Shown here: piece by piece, positions 32,279-44,226 of the stretch
Layout of the letters: the number at the start of each line of letters is the position of its first letter
How positions within the stretch are numbered: the first letter of the stretch is position 1
Origin: Heterotrichella gracilis
Taxonomy: Eukaryota; Sar; Xanthophyceae; Tribonematales; Xanthonemataceae
Length of the DNA: 64,000 nt
Reading direction: 5' to 3'
Assembly: GCA_032358255.1 (NCBI GenBank)
Contig: JAULBX010017747.1
Coordinates: 244,496-308,495, forward strand
Translations under genes and position numbers: made by a program
Notes under the pieces: generated by a model
Databases searched by the model: none
What the model saw: the letters and a program-made list of their open reading frames with translations, nothing else
Told to the model about the DNA's origin: nothing

Positions 32279-35200
32279 ATGGTCACCGTACGACAGGCAT
32301 TCCACCAGGGGCTATGCCCCATGGCCAGGCAGCGAACTAGGCAGCGAGCAGTTGCGGTTCACGCAAGCGCTTCAAGCCAGGAGCCACAGCCAGCACCTGC
32401 TGCCGCTAGCTGCTCTCAGCAAACACAACAGGGATTTTCAAGGAGGGCTTTCCTGCTTTCTCTGTCGCTTGGGGCTGCGGCGACATGGAGCCAAGTAACT
32501 GCTCCTCCAGCCCGCGCGGAAATGGCTTTGGAGGTAGAGGTACGAATGTTTCGTTGACTGTGCGTAGCCTGAGGGGGAAATATTTCAGGTTTAGGTTATG
32601 GGTTTGTCGTGGTAGGGTCTTGCACCTTTGATTTGCTGTGCCCACTTGGGTTTTTGCGCTGGTCATGAGCCCCCTTGTGGAAGTGGCATGCATGTGGTCA
32701 GCGCTCAGCGAGCAAATACTTAGCTGACCCTAGCTAAGCAGTCAGGAACCTGTCGTGACTGTTGGGCACTGCGAGTTTTCGTTGTAAACAGGACAGCAGC
32801 TGGAGACGAGGGTTGGACATGGCTGTTGTCTCATGCATGCTGCTGGTGGCTAGATAAGGTCGGGATAAACCACCCACAAACACCCTACCACGGTACCATG
32901 CCTCAAGAGCCTCTGTCTCTGGACGGTTCGCTGCTGTAGGAAGCGTTCAAAATTTCGCTTGCTGTCTGCAGGGCTTTGAGCCACTTGTTCTTGAGCTGCA
33001 AGAAATCAAGGCAGAGAAGGAGGAGGCTATGCAGGCAATTGAACGGCTGCAGTCGCAACTACAAAAGGCCACAGAGAAGCTGCCACTTATCGATGCACTG
33101 ACAAGCGAGTTGTCCTCAGCCCAGCGGTCCCTGAACAACCTGAGCCAGCAAGTCAACACTGAGAAGGTTGCTGAGGCGAACAAGGTACTGAAATGAGAGC
33201 CTACAGCTGCATGCATGCGTTGCAACCAACTGGTTTGCCAGTTGGAGGCCTCCTGTATATTGTCCACCGCACTGACTTGGTTTGGACGTGCTGCAGGTGA
33301 AGGAGCTGACTGCCCAGGTACAGAGGATGACACGAGAGCACCAGGCTGAGACTCAGAAGCTGAAAGCAGAACTCAACGCCAAAATAGGTAGGGCAGCTCA
33401 GCTGAAAGGGTACTGGAAGAGAGCTGAATGGGCAATAGCACACACCGTGTCTTGGCCAGTTTTAAACCTGGGTAGCTCTGACCGGTGGTTCTTTATGTGT
33501 GTTGCTGCAGCTGAGCTCAACAGTGTGCAGAGCAGACTCGATGCAGCCCAAAAGCGCCTGGCTGCAGCAGAAAGCAGGATCCTTGAAACCACCACTGAGC
33601 TCGAGCACACAGTCGACTCCACTGCCCTGATTGGGGCTGAGGCGCTGGCAGGCATTGTCGGTGTCTTTGCTTTCTTAAAGGTACCCACACACCTGCCACG
33701 CTTAAGCAGCACTTAAATCTGGTGCACCCAAAAGCACAGTGACATCCTTTCAGTATGGCGGACTGCAGCATCTTGCTGAAACGCTGTGACTAAATTTACT
33801 AACTTGCACGCCTGCTCCTCAGATGCAAGAGGCTTCCAAGTCAAAGGAGGCGCTCTCCGCCAGCGAAACCACTGTGGCCAGCCTGGATGAAGAGCTGAAG
33901 GAGGCCAAGCACCAGGTGGACGCGCTGCAGGTGGAGCTGGACGACGTCAGGCTGCGCAGCGTGGATTTCGTCAAGGAGTTCCAGGCCAACTACTCGGGTG
34001 ACACCGCAATTGAAGTACGAAACCCTAAAGCCTAATTGGTTGTGGGAACCCTAAATAATTAGTGCGGCCGCACCTGGCTATGCTCAGGCAAGCGGAAGCA
34101 ATATAGCCACAATAGCTGTTTATGTTGGTTTCGAAGCTCCCTCTTGGCGCACGGCCTAGTGTGTGTTCTGGGTAGCTACAACCCGCCCACTTTCTCGGCA
34201 TTCTCCCTCAGACACACACTTCTCTCACAGAGCGCCGGGCCCAGCATTGTGGTGGAGGTGCCTTCACCCGAGGACCAGCGCAAGCTGCGGTCACAGAGCG
34301 CTGAGCTGGCGCAGGCCAAGGCTGCCGAGGAGGCGCTCAAGCTTGAGCTGGCCAGGGCAAAGGCAGCGCTGCAGGAGCTGGAGGAGAAGGTGAGGAGGGG
34401 CAACTCTGGGGGCCAACCCAGAAGGCGTGGGCACTGCAGATGTTAAAGTATGCTGCCTATCTGCATGCCATGCGATTGCCAAGCAATGCCTGTGTGTGCT
34501 GTGCCATCACCGACTACAATCGCAGCTCATGCATCTGGGGTGCTGTGCTGACGTGCCCTTCTTCCCCACCAGCAAGCCAAGCAGGTTGCCCGTGCCCGAC
34601 AAGACGCCGAGCAGGCAGTGTCCAGGGCGGAGCGGGATGCTGCTGAGGCGATCATCAGAGCGGAGCGCCAGGCCGAAGACGCGCTGTCCCGCATGCAGCA
34701 GCAGAGCAGGGAGGAGGTTGCGCAGGCAGCCGCGGCGCAGCAGGCCCGCGCGCAGTCCCTGCAGGCGGAGCTGGAGCGCGTGAGGTCGTCGCTGGACACC
34801 AGCGAGGCACAGGTACTGCCACAGGCCCGGGGATCTCTGGCCCTGGCTGGTCCCCCAACCCCCTGCTGTTTGCATGATGACGATTGTGAAGCCCCATGAT
34901 CCCTACCACTGTCGTTTGGATGATTGAGTGGTACACCCTGCATGGCATCCCATCAATCCCTGCCATGTGACAACACGCGTACATGGCGCAACCCCGCCAT
35001 CCCTGCCCCATTCCTACTGATGCCCCCTCCCCTGCCCAGGTTCGCCGCCTCCAGGATCAGCTGATTGAGGTGCAGCAGGCGGAGGCGGATGCCGATCAGG
35101 TGCTGGAGGGCGAGCTGGAGGAGCTGCGCAGCCAGCTGGCGGGGGCCGAGTCGCGCGCAGACGCACTGGACCTCTCCCTGCAGCAGCTCCAGATGCAGGT

Positions 35201-36798
35201 CACGCAAGGTGCGCACCCTGAAAGCCCTGGGCGGTGGGCAAATTGCTGTGGGAGTGGGTGGCCGGTGGCAGAGGGAGCAGGGTGGGGGACATGGGTGTGG
35301 TGGCGGGAGGAGCGAGGTGGATGGCTACGGATTGGAATGGTAGCAAGCGCATGATCATCCGGCAGGAATGCATGTAATGGATCCTCGACCTTGACTGGAT
35401 GCTGGTGGTTCATTGGCGGGTGTGGGACCATTGCCATCACTACCGCGGGGAACCGCCCAACACAGCAATCAGGTCATGCAGCATCCCAGCATGTCGCTCC
35501 TAGTAATTCATACGCGTGGGGATTTGTCTGACTCCCCCATGCCCCCGCCCCCCTCCAGACGACGGCACCAGTGAGCTGGAGGCGGAGATGGAGTCGCTGC
35601 GCGCCAAGCTGCACGATGCCGAGATGCGCGCCGACGCCCTGGACAACAGCCTGCACGCCACCCTGGAGGCGGCCTCGCTCATCCAGTCAGACCTGGAGAG
35701 CAGGCTGCAGGACGCGGAGCGCAGGTGTGCGGGCGCCAATGAGCAGGTGCAGGCGCTGCAGGCGCGGGTGAGGGAGCTTGAGGAGGAGGCCAGGGAGCGC
35801 GAGCAGGCGGTGGTGACGGTGCAGGACACCGCCCGGGTGGAGCAGCTGGAGACGGAGCTGGAGGTAGGTGGTGGGCTGGTGGCGAGGCGCGCGCTTACAG
35901 AGCTGTTATGTGAATCCATGTGCTGTTGACTGGGGCCTTGCCTCCCCAACCCTCCCAACTGCCACCCCTCTCCCAAACTTGTGGGATTGGATACGGGTGT
36001 CGCGGGCCTGATTGGTCCACTGTTGCATGGCTGTCTGCATGTCCACTCCTCCTACCCCTGCCGCCGTGAACCACAAATTGGCGATTTGTGAGTTGCTCAT
36101 GCACTCCCCACCTGCCACAGGATGCGCGCCGCCTGGTCCAGGCTGCCCAGGAGCGCGCCGAGGAGGCTCAGCAGGCAGCGGAGGAGGCTCGCGAGCAGGT
36201 TGCTGAGCAGGAGCGCAACATGTTCAAGATGCACAAGGCCATGAAGGACGCGCGCGCAGACGCACAGGTGGGGAATGCGGCCCCATGACACCATGTGGTG
36301 CACCTGTCCACTGCCCCAGGCAATTCGGCCTGAATGCACACCTTAGCGTGGGGGCGGTGTTCAACATGTACACTTTATCTGGCTTTAGTGCCCAAATTTG
36401 CATGCCTAGCCTGCCACTTGCGCAATGTTGCTGTTATCTCGGCTGTTTCTGTTGTGCCTGCCACTTCCGCCCGTGTCATGAGCTTGCTTTCCAATTAAAT
36501 TTGTAAATAAAAGCTTGTTACCTGAGCACCCAACCTCCGGCACAACCCAATGGTGCTTGAGTTGAGTCGCTGAACCTTTGCCCGCCCTGCCCTGCTGCAG
36601 GAGCAGAAGCGCCGCGCCGCCTACTTTGAGGCACAGGTGGACCAGTCGCTGAAGGAGCTGGAGGCAGCGCGCAAGACCAAGGTGGATATCATCCAGAACG
36701 GAACGGGCGGGAACAAGGGGCCCGAGGGGTCTCGCCGCGCGGGCATCCTCCGCACCAGCAACCAGCGGCCCAGCAACCAGCGCAACTACCAGCCGTGA
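32279..36798 (+). CDS. MFP1-like thylakoid coiled-coil protein
   Basis: Eleven exons join in phase: 32279-32539, 32972-33184, 33297-33387, 33511-33680, 33823-34014, 34231-34389, 34573-34812, 35040-35208, 35559-35863, 36121-36267 and 36601-36798, giving 714 residues. The N-terminus is a bipartite plastid signal: a basic, Gln/Ala-rich part, then SRRAFLLSLSLGAAATW and a likely processing site at PPARAEM. A second hydrophobic segment (ALIGAEALAGIVGVFAFLK) lies near residue 235. The remainder is nearly continuous heptad-repeat coiled coil rich in Ala, Glu, Gln and Arg. The tail is basic (NQRPSNQRNYQP). Length, order and signals match MAR-binding filament-like protein 1, a thylakoid-anchored protein of plants linked to nucleoids and starch granule initiation. 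Homology of coiled coils is hard to judge by eye, so MFP1 identity is inferred from architecture. Confidence 0.78.
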
Positions 36799-38436
36799 GC
36801 TGGTGCCTAAGCCATGATTGTGGCCAGCTGCCGGCATTATATGTGGACGGGGGATCTCATTGTGCTGCATGGGTCGTGCGGGGGTTTGGTGGATTGCATC
36901 ACCATGGGGGGTGGAGTCGAGACAGGGGGGGATCGCTGTGATGCTGTGGCAGCATGTGTGGCGTGGGACGAGCAGCTGTATCAGTGCGCTACATCGCAGC
37001 CGCGTCAAGGTCTGCTAACCGCATCAAAGGGGGATGTTGGGTCCACTGTACTATTAGGTGGGGTAATGTAGGGTTTTGAGTGTGCGTCTGGAGGGTCATT
37101 GTCGGGCCAGGGTCAGGTAATGGAGGTCATCAAGAGGGGGGCCGCAGCGTGTTTGGATTCTAATACAGTCGTGTTCTTGCTTTTCTGCAGTGCCGTGCTG
37201 GTGCATTTGCCATTGCCCTCTCAGGGGTGTGTGGGCAGATGCCCTCTGCTCGTTGTGCAGTTCCCTCTCCCTCGAACCTCTGGGCAGTGCCCAGCATTGC
37301 ATATAACTGCTCACTGCTTTTTCATCTAACATTTGCCCCCTTTTTACCCTAGTATAGCTTTCCCTTTGAACAGTGTCAAGGCACAATTTCTTTGGTTTCA
37401 TACCCAAGCACCATGGCAGTGGGTGCAGCTATATGCGGCTGCACCTCGCAGCCCCTTAGGATTGCCTTGCCAAAAGCGTGTTGCTAAGTATTGTTAGGGT
37501 TTACATTATCAACAGCTCATTGCACCAAATGCACAAATTTGGAACAGTTAATTGGTAGTCCATGCGCCCCACTTTGGGGTCAGCTTGCCGGCCTCAGGCC
37601 CAATTCATGCCTCGTTACCATGTTATAACATCTGTCAGCATCTAGCCTCCTGTACTAGCGGCATGGCTGGGCTGGTGTCCTAGGATTCACGCCTGCATCC
37701 TTATCCCAATAGGTGGTGGACAGGACATTTAGGACCCAGTTGTAGAGTGCAACTATTGCCTGTGCAAATTGTGGTGGGTACCTATGACAGGCCCTTGATG
37801 AATTATCACCGCAAGGCAGCCTGAATATATCAGAAAAAGCGTTTGAGGTGTATTTACTGAATACTGTAAACCATGGCAAAAATACTGGCAGTCACATGCG
37901 TGATGCTTATTCCACCATGAGGAAGGTTTGAGGAAGGATTATCTCCAAACATCATGTATACAGCCAAATGTTGGATGCCCATTGGAACTGTTACAGTCGC
38001 TGCTTGCAAGGTTGTTTGCGTCATTGACAAGCTCAAGAATTATTCTTCTTACATATCATACACTGGAGAATAAGAACTCTCTTTTACTTTTGAAGGTCTT
38101 CAAAGAGAGCAGCAGTACTGTGCCCACACTGTGGGCCACAGTCTGCCACAAGCACGCCGCCGGTTGAGGTAAGCGGTATATTGAATAACAGTGTCACATC
38201 GCGATGCATCGTCACCACAGCACAATATTGTACATAGAAAAGAAATCAGTATCCATTGCTGTCCAATGCAAACTTGGTAAACTTGAATAGTAAAAATCGT
38301 TAACCCCTCATAACCCCACAATGCCAAGTCCCATAGATTCAATTCGCTTAGTCAGCCGCGAAGCCCTTCCCATTGGCCACAAGTTGTTGAACCGCTGACA
38401 CCTGTCACACGATAACCTGCACAAACCCTAAACCAG
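36799..38436. other. Long convergent spacer
   Basis: About 1.6 kb between the stops of the MFP1-like gene (plus) and MATE (minus). It holds both 3' UTRs. No coding exon or repeat of note is seen beyond telomere-like fragments at 37497-37504 and 38426-38433. Confidence 0.45.
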
Positions 38437-41400
38437 TCAAACTGCAGATGCCGCATGAACATCCACGGCGGTACTGCTTCTGGAGAGAGGCTCTTGTATT
38501 ACCTCCGCAGAGGCGAGGCGGGGGGTACCGGGCGCATCGGCATCAGAGTCCTGGCCCAGGTCTGAAGCTGTCTGCTCGATGGGGCGCAGCCACACCCCGT
38601 GGATGTAGATGGATGCAGCCGCCATGCGCCATAGGTTCATGGCAACCTGGAGAAGGGGGTTAGGGGGTCAGGGTTACCCCATCAAGGCAGAAACAGGAGT
38701 GCAAATACTGCACTGGTAACCGAGTTACCATAGCCCCTGTTGGCCCTATGGGGTCATGCCTATCGATAGTTGCCGATGGAATGAGGCAGGCTGGTGCAGC
38801 GCGCATGCACTTGTATAATCAATCTTGTGTAGTGGATACGGCAACCTAGCAATACAGCTTGAACTCCATCATGCAGGCAGGCAGATTCTGCATCTTATAC
38901 GCCGTGTGCACATGCACATGCCTTAGCAGAGCCATATTATGTCCCCTTAAAATTGTGAGCTGCCACCCACCTTGGCCAGCCACACTCCCCATACTGTGTG
39001 CAGCACAAAGTAGCCATAGCCCAGGGTGGGGAGGAACACAACCCCAAACCCTAGGAGGTACACGTTCCGCACGTAGGAGAAGGACTGCGGGGAGGGAAAG
39101 AACAGTTGAATGATCTGACCACAGTGGTGCGTGGCGGCAAGCAGGGCAGTGGCGCTATGCAGCAATGATGCCTGTTAAAAAATACCAGTGGAGTAAAAGG
39201 ACTGTGTCCGTGCATACAGTAGGCTACCGCTTGCAGCTTACTTCCAGGGAAGCTGCTGTGCAGGGGCAAAACCCAACAGCCATAGCGACATTTCACATCA
39301 TTCATATACTCTTCTAATCCCGCAGCGGCCTCAGCCGACCAACCCCCACCCACCTGCGTCGCATACATCAGCCCATCATAGATGAACACCGCGCCGTTGA
39401 CGGGCTGCGTGGCGCACAGCACCACCCAGATCCACCCCGCCAGCAGGCCAATGGCCTCAGGGTCGTGGCTGAACAGGCTGGCCACCATGGTGCGCTGGAA
39501 CCAGAAGAACAGGCCAGCAGAAACCCCAACCGTCACTCCCAGGGACAGCAGGCGGTGCGCAAGGCGGCGGAATTCTCTGCGAGCGAACAGGAGTGTGGAG
39601 GTTAGGGTTTTGCTGGTGTGGCGCACTGCATGATTTGCCAAAATGAGGGGCAAGTGCTGCGTGGAGCCGCTCGAAAATGTGCCGTAAATAACCATTGGCA
39701 AACTGGCTTGGCACCCTCCCAGCAGCGCCCAATCCTCGCATATTTCAGGCAATAATAATCACTGCACCTTGCTCCTTGCAAACATGCATTTCCTTGCACC
39801 CGCCTGTGCGCCTCACTAGATTTATTTTACGATAAAAAAAATAACAACTTGACTGTTGCCATTGCCCGCACCTCAAGCCGACGCCATCCCCATCCCTCGT
39901 GTGCGACGCCAGGCGCGATCCCAGCACGATGCCTGCAGCCGCAAATCCGTCCACGCAGTATGAGATGAGCATCCACAGCTGGCTGATGATCTGGTGCACA
40001 GCCAGGGAGGCGGTCCCCAGGCGGGCGCTGGCAGCCAGCTCCAGGAAGAAGGTGGCCTGGAGGGTGGGAGTTTGAATCAAAGTTGGGGATTGGAGATCAT
40101 TAAATCACCATTTAGGTTGGTGATAGAAAAAGGTGTAAGTGGCACAGAACGGATGTTGCACAGGGCTTCTACTGGAACTCCTCCAGGTACTGTTGCCCTA
40201 CAGTCAAGGACCCTCCACTCTTAACCAAAAAAAAATCAACTGGAGCAGATGACTTGGCACGCTCATGATACAACGACACCCTCCCAACACAGCTGCACAC
40301 ACACATTCCACCCACATGGATGACCAGCTACCTGATCAGCTGCACAAACAAGCTGGCTAACAAACCCTTTACCCTTGACCCTAAACCCACCTGGATGACC
40401 AGCGACCTGATGAGCATGTTGAACCCATCCTTGAAGAAGTCCCACACGTCGTCACAGGTCACCTCCTCCGCCTCACTCACGTCATCCTTGAAGCTGTCAG
40501 TGCCCATGAGGGGCAGCAGGTGGTCATCGCTGTCTGCCGAGGGCTGGGGGTTGTGCGGATGGGGGGGGCCGCGGAGGGGCGGGTGGAGCAGCTGGGTGGG
40601 AGGTAGGGAAGGGGTGTCAAAGGAGGGGGGGCGTAGCAGTGGTTGGACACAGATTTGGTGGCTCAATGGAGGATGGGACTTTGCTGCTGGAACTGAGCTC
40701 AGGATCACGCTTGCAAGGGTGAACATTTCCAAACTTTGGAATGGAAGCTTCTAGGCAGCGTGCAGAAGATTAGGTGAAACTGCTTACCCCAGAAAAAATG
40801 CGAGTAGGATACCCATGAAAATGGCAGTGAAACGCCCGCTACGCTGCACCTGCCATGCCCCAATTAGGCGCCTCTTCAACACCGCAGCGCAGCCATTGTG
40901 TAGGATTCGTGCGCAGGGCTACAAGGTTAAGGATTGTGGAGGGTTCTGAGAGAGGGTTTTTTTGTGTAGAGTTTACAATGTAACCCCGTACCGGCTGCCT
41001 GATTGTGTATGGAGCCTGCTCCATCTTCTCTTCCAGGTCAAGGAGGGAGGGCGAGCTCTTGAAAATAGAGTACCTCCCCTTGGCCTCCGCAGGAACCATA
41101 CACAACACGCACACCAGCCCTGCATGCCAGCAAAAGCGTTGTCAACGCATTGTCACATGGGCCTCTCCGCAATGCGATTGCAGCGTGCTTGGATAATGGG
41201 CAAGTTTGCACATGCACCCAATGCGCTGCAGCACACACAAAGTTTCAAGTTCAACAGACTGAGTCCACATGCACTCTTGTACCTACACTTCTGCCTGCAC
41301 CACCACCACCACCACCCAGCGGCCCCCACGCATGTCCAGCCTCACCGCATGCAAAGTTGCACTACATACGTGGCCCTGCAATCTCCGCCTCCCCCTCCCT

Positions 41401-43150
41401 CACATGCACACAGCCACCCCACCCCACCCCACAATCCCCTGCGCACGCACCCACAACTGAGATGCATGCTGTCGACACCAGCGTGGCCACGCCCATGCCC
41501 AGCAGGGTACCCCCCAGCGGCCCCACATCGCCGACGAACACAATCACGCTGCCCCCAAGCTCCATTAGGGACTGGCACACGCTGAGGGCGGCGCTCACGC
41601 GCACGCGCCGGTAGCCCTGGAGAGGGTGTAGGGTGTCAGTAGGGCAGGCAGAGGGGAAATGCCAGGGTGTGGCATGTGGAGGTGTGGCGCACAGCTTGCG
41701 GAGCTGGCCGTCATGCAGGGCTCCCGTCTAGGCTAATGGAGTTCATGCGGGCGTGGGTAGTCAAGGAGATGTGGGGGAATGCGTTGCATGCTGTAGGAAA
41801 GCTCCCCGCAGACCATGGCATGGGCATGCAACCTTGGCGGGGGAAATAGTATTGAATGTGTAGCTAATTCTTGGCGTTGCACAGATGCATGCTGTTGATG
41901 CAGCAGTTTGTGGTTGAAATGATAATTTAGGGGACAGAGGCCCCTGCCCCACCTGCAGTATCCCGCACACCGCCATATTGAACAGCATAAGCGGCACCAG
42001 CGCCACGCGAATCCACCAGTAGGCCCCCGCCTCCGCCACCACATCCTCCTTCAGCGCCAACAGCGCGATCACGGGGTGCTTGAGCACGGCCAGGAGGAAT
42101 GCGCCGGTGATGCCCGCCACGATGGACCTGGAAAAGAGGGGGGAAGGCGGTGAAAGTGTAAATAATAACATAAAACAGCACTCTGTGTCTTTCAGCGGAA
42201 GAGATTATGACACCCATTTCTTACAGCGGGGTTATGTATGGCAACTTGTGGGCTGAGTGCAAGATGGGGGCAAGGCGTGGCCTAACCCCAGCAACCAAGA
42301 CAAAGCCATTACCCAACCTGCACACTGGCTCATCACCACGCGCCATGTGCCCGTCTGGTGTTGACCACCGCATGGCTGTACAAATGCACACTTAGTGCAC
42401 ACCCCTCTGGCACCTGCCACCGACTCACGTTCCCAGCGCCAGGCGCACCCGCGCCCCCAGCAGCGCCCAGTTGCCCGCTCCCACTGCCTGCCCAACCTTG
42501 GCTGACACGCCATCCACCAGAAAGTTGAACACCCGGATGGCTGTGTTGGCGGTGGTCTGCGCTGCTGCAAACGCGCCTTGGGTGTGGCTGCCGCCATACT
42601 TGCCCAGCAGCGCTACTTGTACAGTGATGGTGACGGGGGCAGCCGCTGGAGGCGGGGGGGGGGGAGTGGGGTGAGCCCAGTGGGTGGTGAGGATAGTCTG
42701 CCAGTGCAGGTGTTATATGCTTATGGGCAGCCAGGACACAGCAGTGAAGTGGATTTAGCAGCCGATGGATGTAAACCAGAGAAACCCTCGTCGAAGGTTG
42801 GGAGTGATGTGTGAGAGCATGCTCAGCTGCTGCATGCTCAGCTGCCGTGGTTGAAGCACTATATTTCCACCGTACCTCGAGAGGTTTTTCTGTGCCCTAA
42901 CAGCACGGCATATGCACGACACCCAGTGGCAACCTATTCCCACCAGACCCATCATTTCCCAGTTATGGGCCCATGTGACAGACATCCCTTTTTGCGCCCA
43001 CGTGACCATCCACCGTACGATCCCAACCACCTTCGCAGCAGCACTCGATTGCGCGGTAAGCAGGCTAATCGCACCATTTAGTAGGATGGAGGGTAAAGCA
43101 ACTTCAAGTATTGCTCGTAAACTTGAAAGGCGTCCTTCGATCAGTCTCAT
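38437..43150 (-). CDS. MATE-family multidrug/organic-compound efflux transporter
   Basis: Ten minus-strand exons join in phase: 43150-43075, 42645-42429, 42127-41953, 41616-41451, 41119-40992, 40591-40391, 40056-39872, 39576-39354, 39084-38971 and 38646-38437, giving 564 residues. MATE features include an opening helix AILEVALPSILLNAA, the helix-2/3 region TTANTAIRVFNFLVDGVSAK followed by VGQAVGSGNW, and in the second half SLAVHQIISQLWMLISYCVD then GFAAAGIVLGSRLA. Twelve hydrophobic segments can be counted. A disordered, acidic linker (FKDDVSEAEEVTCDD) sits between the two halves. The C-terminal tail is soluble. MATE proteins export cationic or phenolic compounds using H+ or Na+ gradients; the plant DTX44-47/EDS5 branch in plastids is a plausible relative. 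Upstream exons encoding a transit peptide (possible frame starting at 43618) cannot be excluded. The start of the 40591 exon could alternatively be 40533. Confidence 0.85.
40310..40415. repeat. Decayed tandem copy of an exon end plus donor site in a MATE intron
   Basis: The last 25 nt of the MATE exon ending at 40391 and its GTGGGT donor (40385-40415) recur 75 nt away inside the intron (40310-40340), with three mismatches in 31 nt. In gene sense the intronic copy carries an in-frame TAG and ends CAT|GTGGGT instead of CAG|GTGGGT. It looks like a short tandem duplication of the splice-donor region. Confidence 0.8.
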
Positions 43151-44226
43151 GTCTCGTGTGTCCTCTTGGCCTGTTAGTCACAAATCAATCCGAATCCAGC
43201 GGCATCTGTCGCTTCGAACGCGCAATCCACAGTGGGTTTGTTGCAGCAGTCAATCAGGTGAGGGTGGTCAGTTTCCTGCAGTGAAGAAAGTGTTTTGGTG
43301 CCTTGCTTAACACCAGTAGAAGCACGGCTGGGTGGCGTTGTACCCCCTGGCTGTGAAGTGAAACAAGGAGGCTTTCAGCAGCGCCGGGTTCAACGGGGCT
43401 TGCAAACCACCTTTACTGATGTCCCAACCCAAGTCAACGATTCCCCACTGCGTGTCTATGGTGAAACAAGGCCGGACTGTGGTCTGAACTGGGTCTGCTC
43501 TTACCCTACGTAGACGTGCGCAAAGCTGTGACGACTTGCCAGCCCAAAGCACTGCAGTTAAGGGACTGCAACGTCCTGTAGCGTCTGTAGTTTTAGGCCG
43601 TCCACAAAAGGCAACCAAGTCTTGTCAACTGCCAACGCCAACCCTTGTTGAAGCGATGGATGGCCACCACACGACGTCGTCCAATACAGCCCGATGTGTG
43701 TGGGCAAGCAGCTGGCCAACAACTGTCTACAGTGTCACTCTAAACCTGTAGGATGTAACCGGCGATCTTCACCAACTGTTGGTCCTTTTGTGTCAGCATC
43801 ACCCACTATGTTGCTGTTGAAAAGTGGGCGAAGCTGTCTAGTGAACAGCGAGTGAATTTACGAGCGCAAAGATTCCTCGTGGACCCATGTGACGTCATCA
43901 CATGACTCTGAACTAGGACCTTAGCCCAGACCCTAGCCTGGGGTACAGCAAAAGTTAGCCCAATTTTAAAAGCTGGTTCAATGTTGTGTGCAGAAATTGG
44001 CACCAGAGCTCTGTAGACCTCTCATGGTCGTGTGTTCAGCTGCATTGCAAAGCAACGACGCAAAGGGGCAACAGGATTAGACATCCACACAACCAGTTGT
44101 TACAACAGCACAGGTAGAGGACAACAAAACCGTACTCCAACCTTGTCCAAGGCTTTGTGGTAACTAGGCTACAAAACCAAAGGATTGTGCTGCCTCTCTC
44201 CGAAAAGAGAGGAAAAATATGCCTGC
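43151..44226. other. Spacer between two minus-strand genes
   Basis: This contains the MATE promoter and possibly a first exon (an in-frame ATG at 43618 opens a basic, Ser/Thr-rich stretch with a good GTAAGA donor near 43505, suiting a transit peptide), plus the 3' UTR of the next gene. No independent gene is supported. Confidence 0.4.

Noticed and set aside
41150-41614. A 154-codon plus-strand frame with many CAC/CCA triplets
   Set aside because: It is antisense to a MATE exon and adjoining intron, and is driven by CACCC microsatellite sequence.
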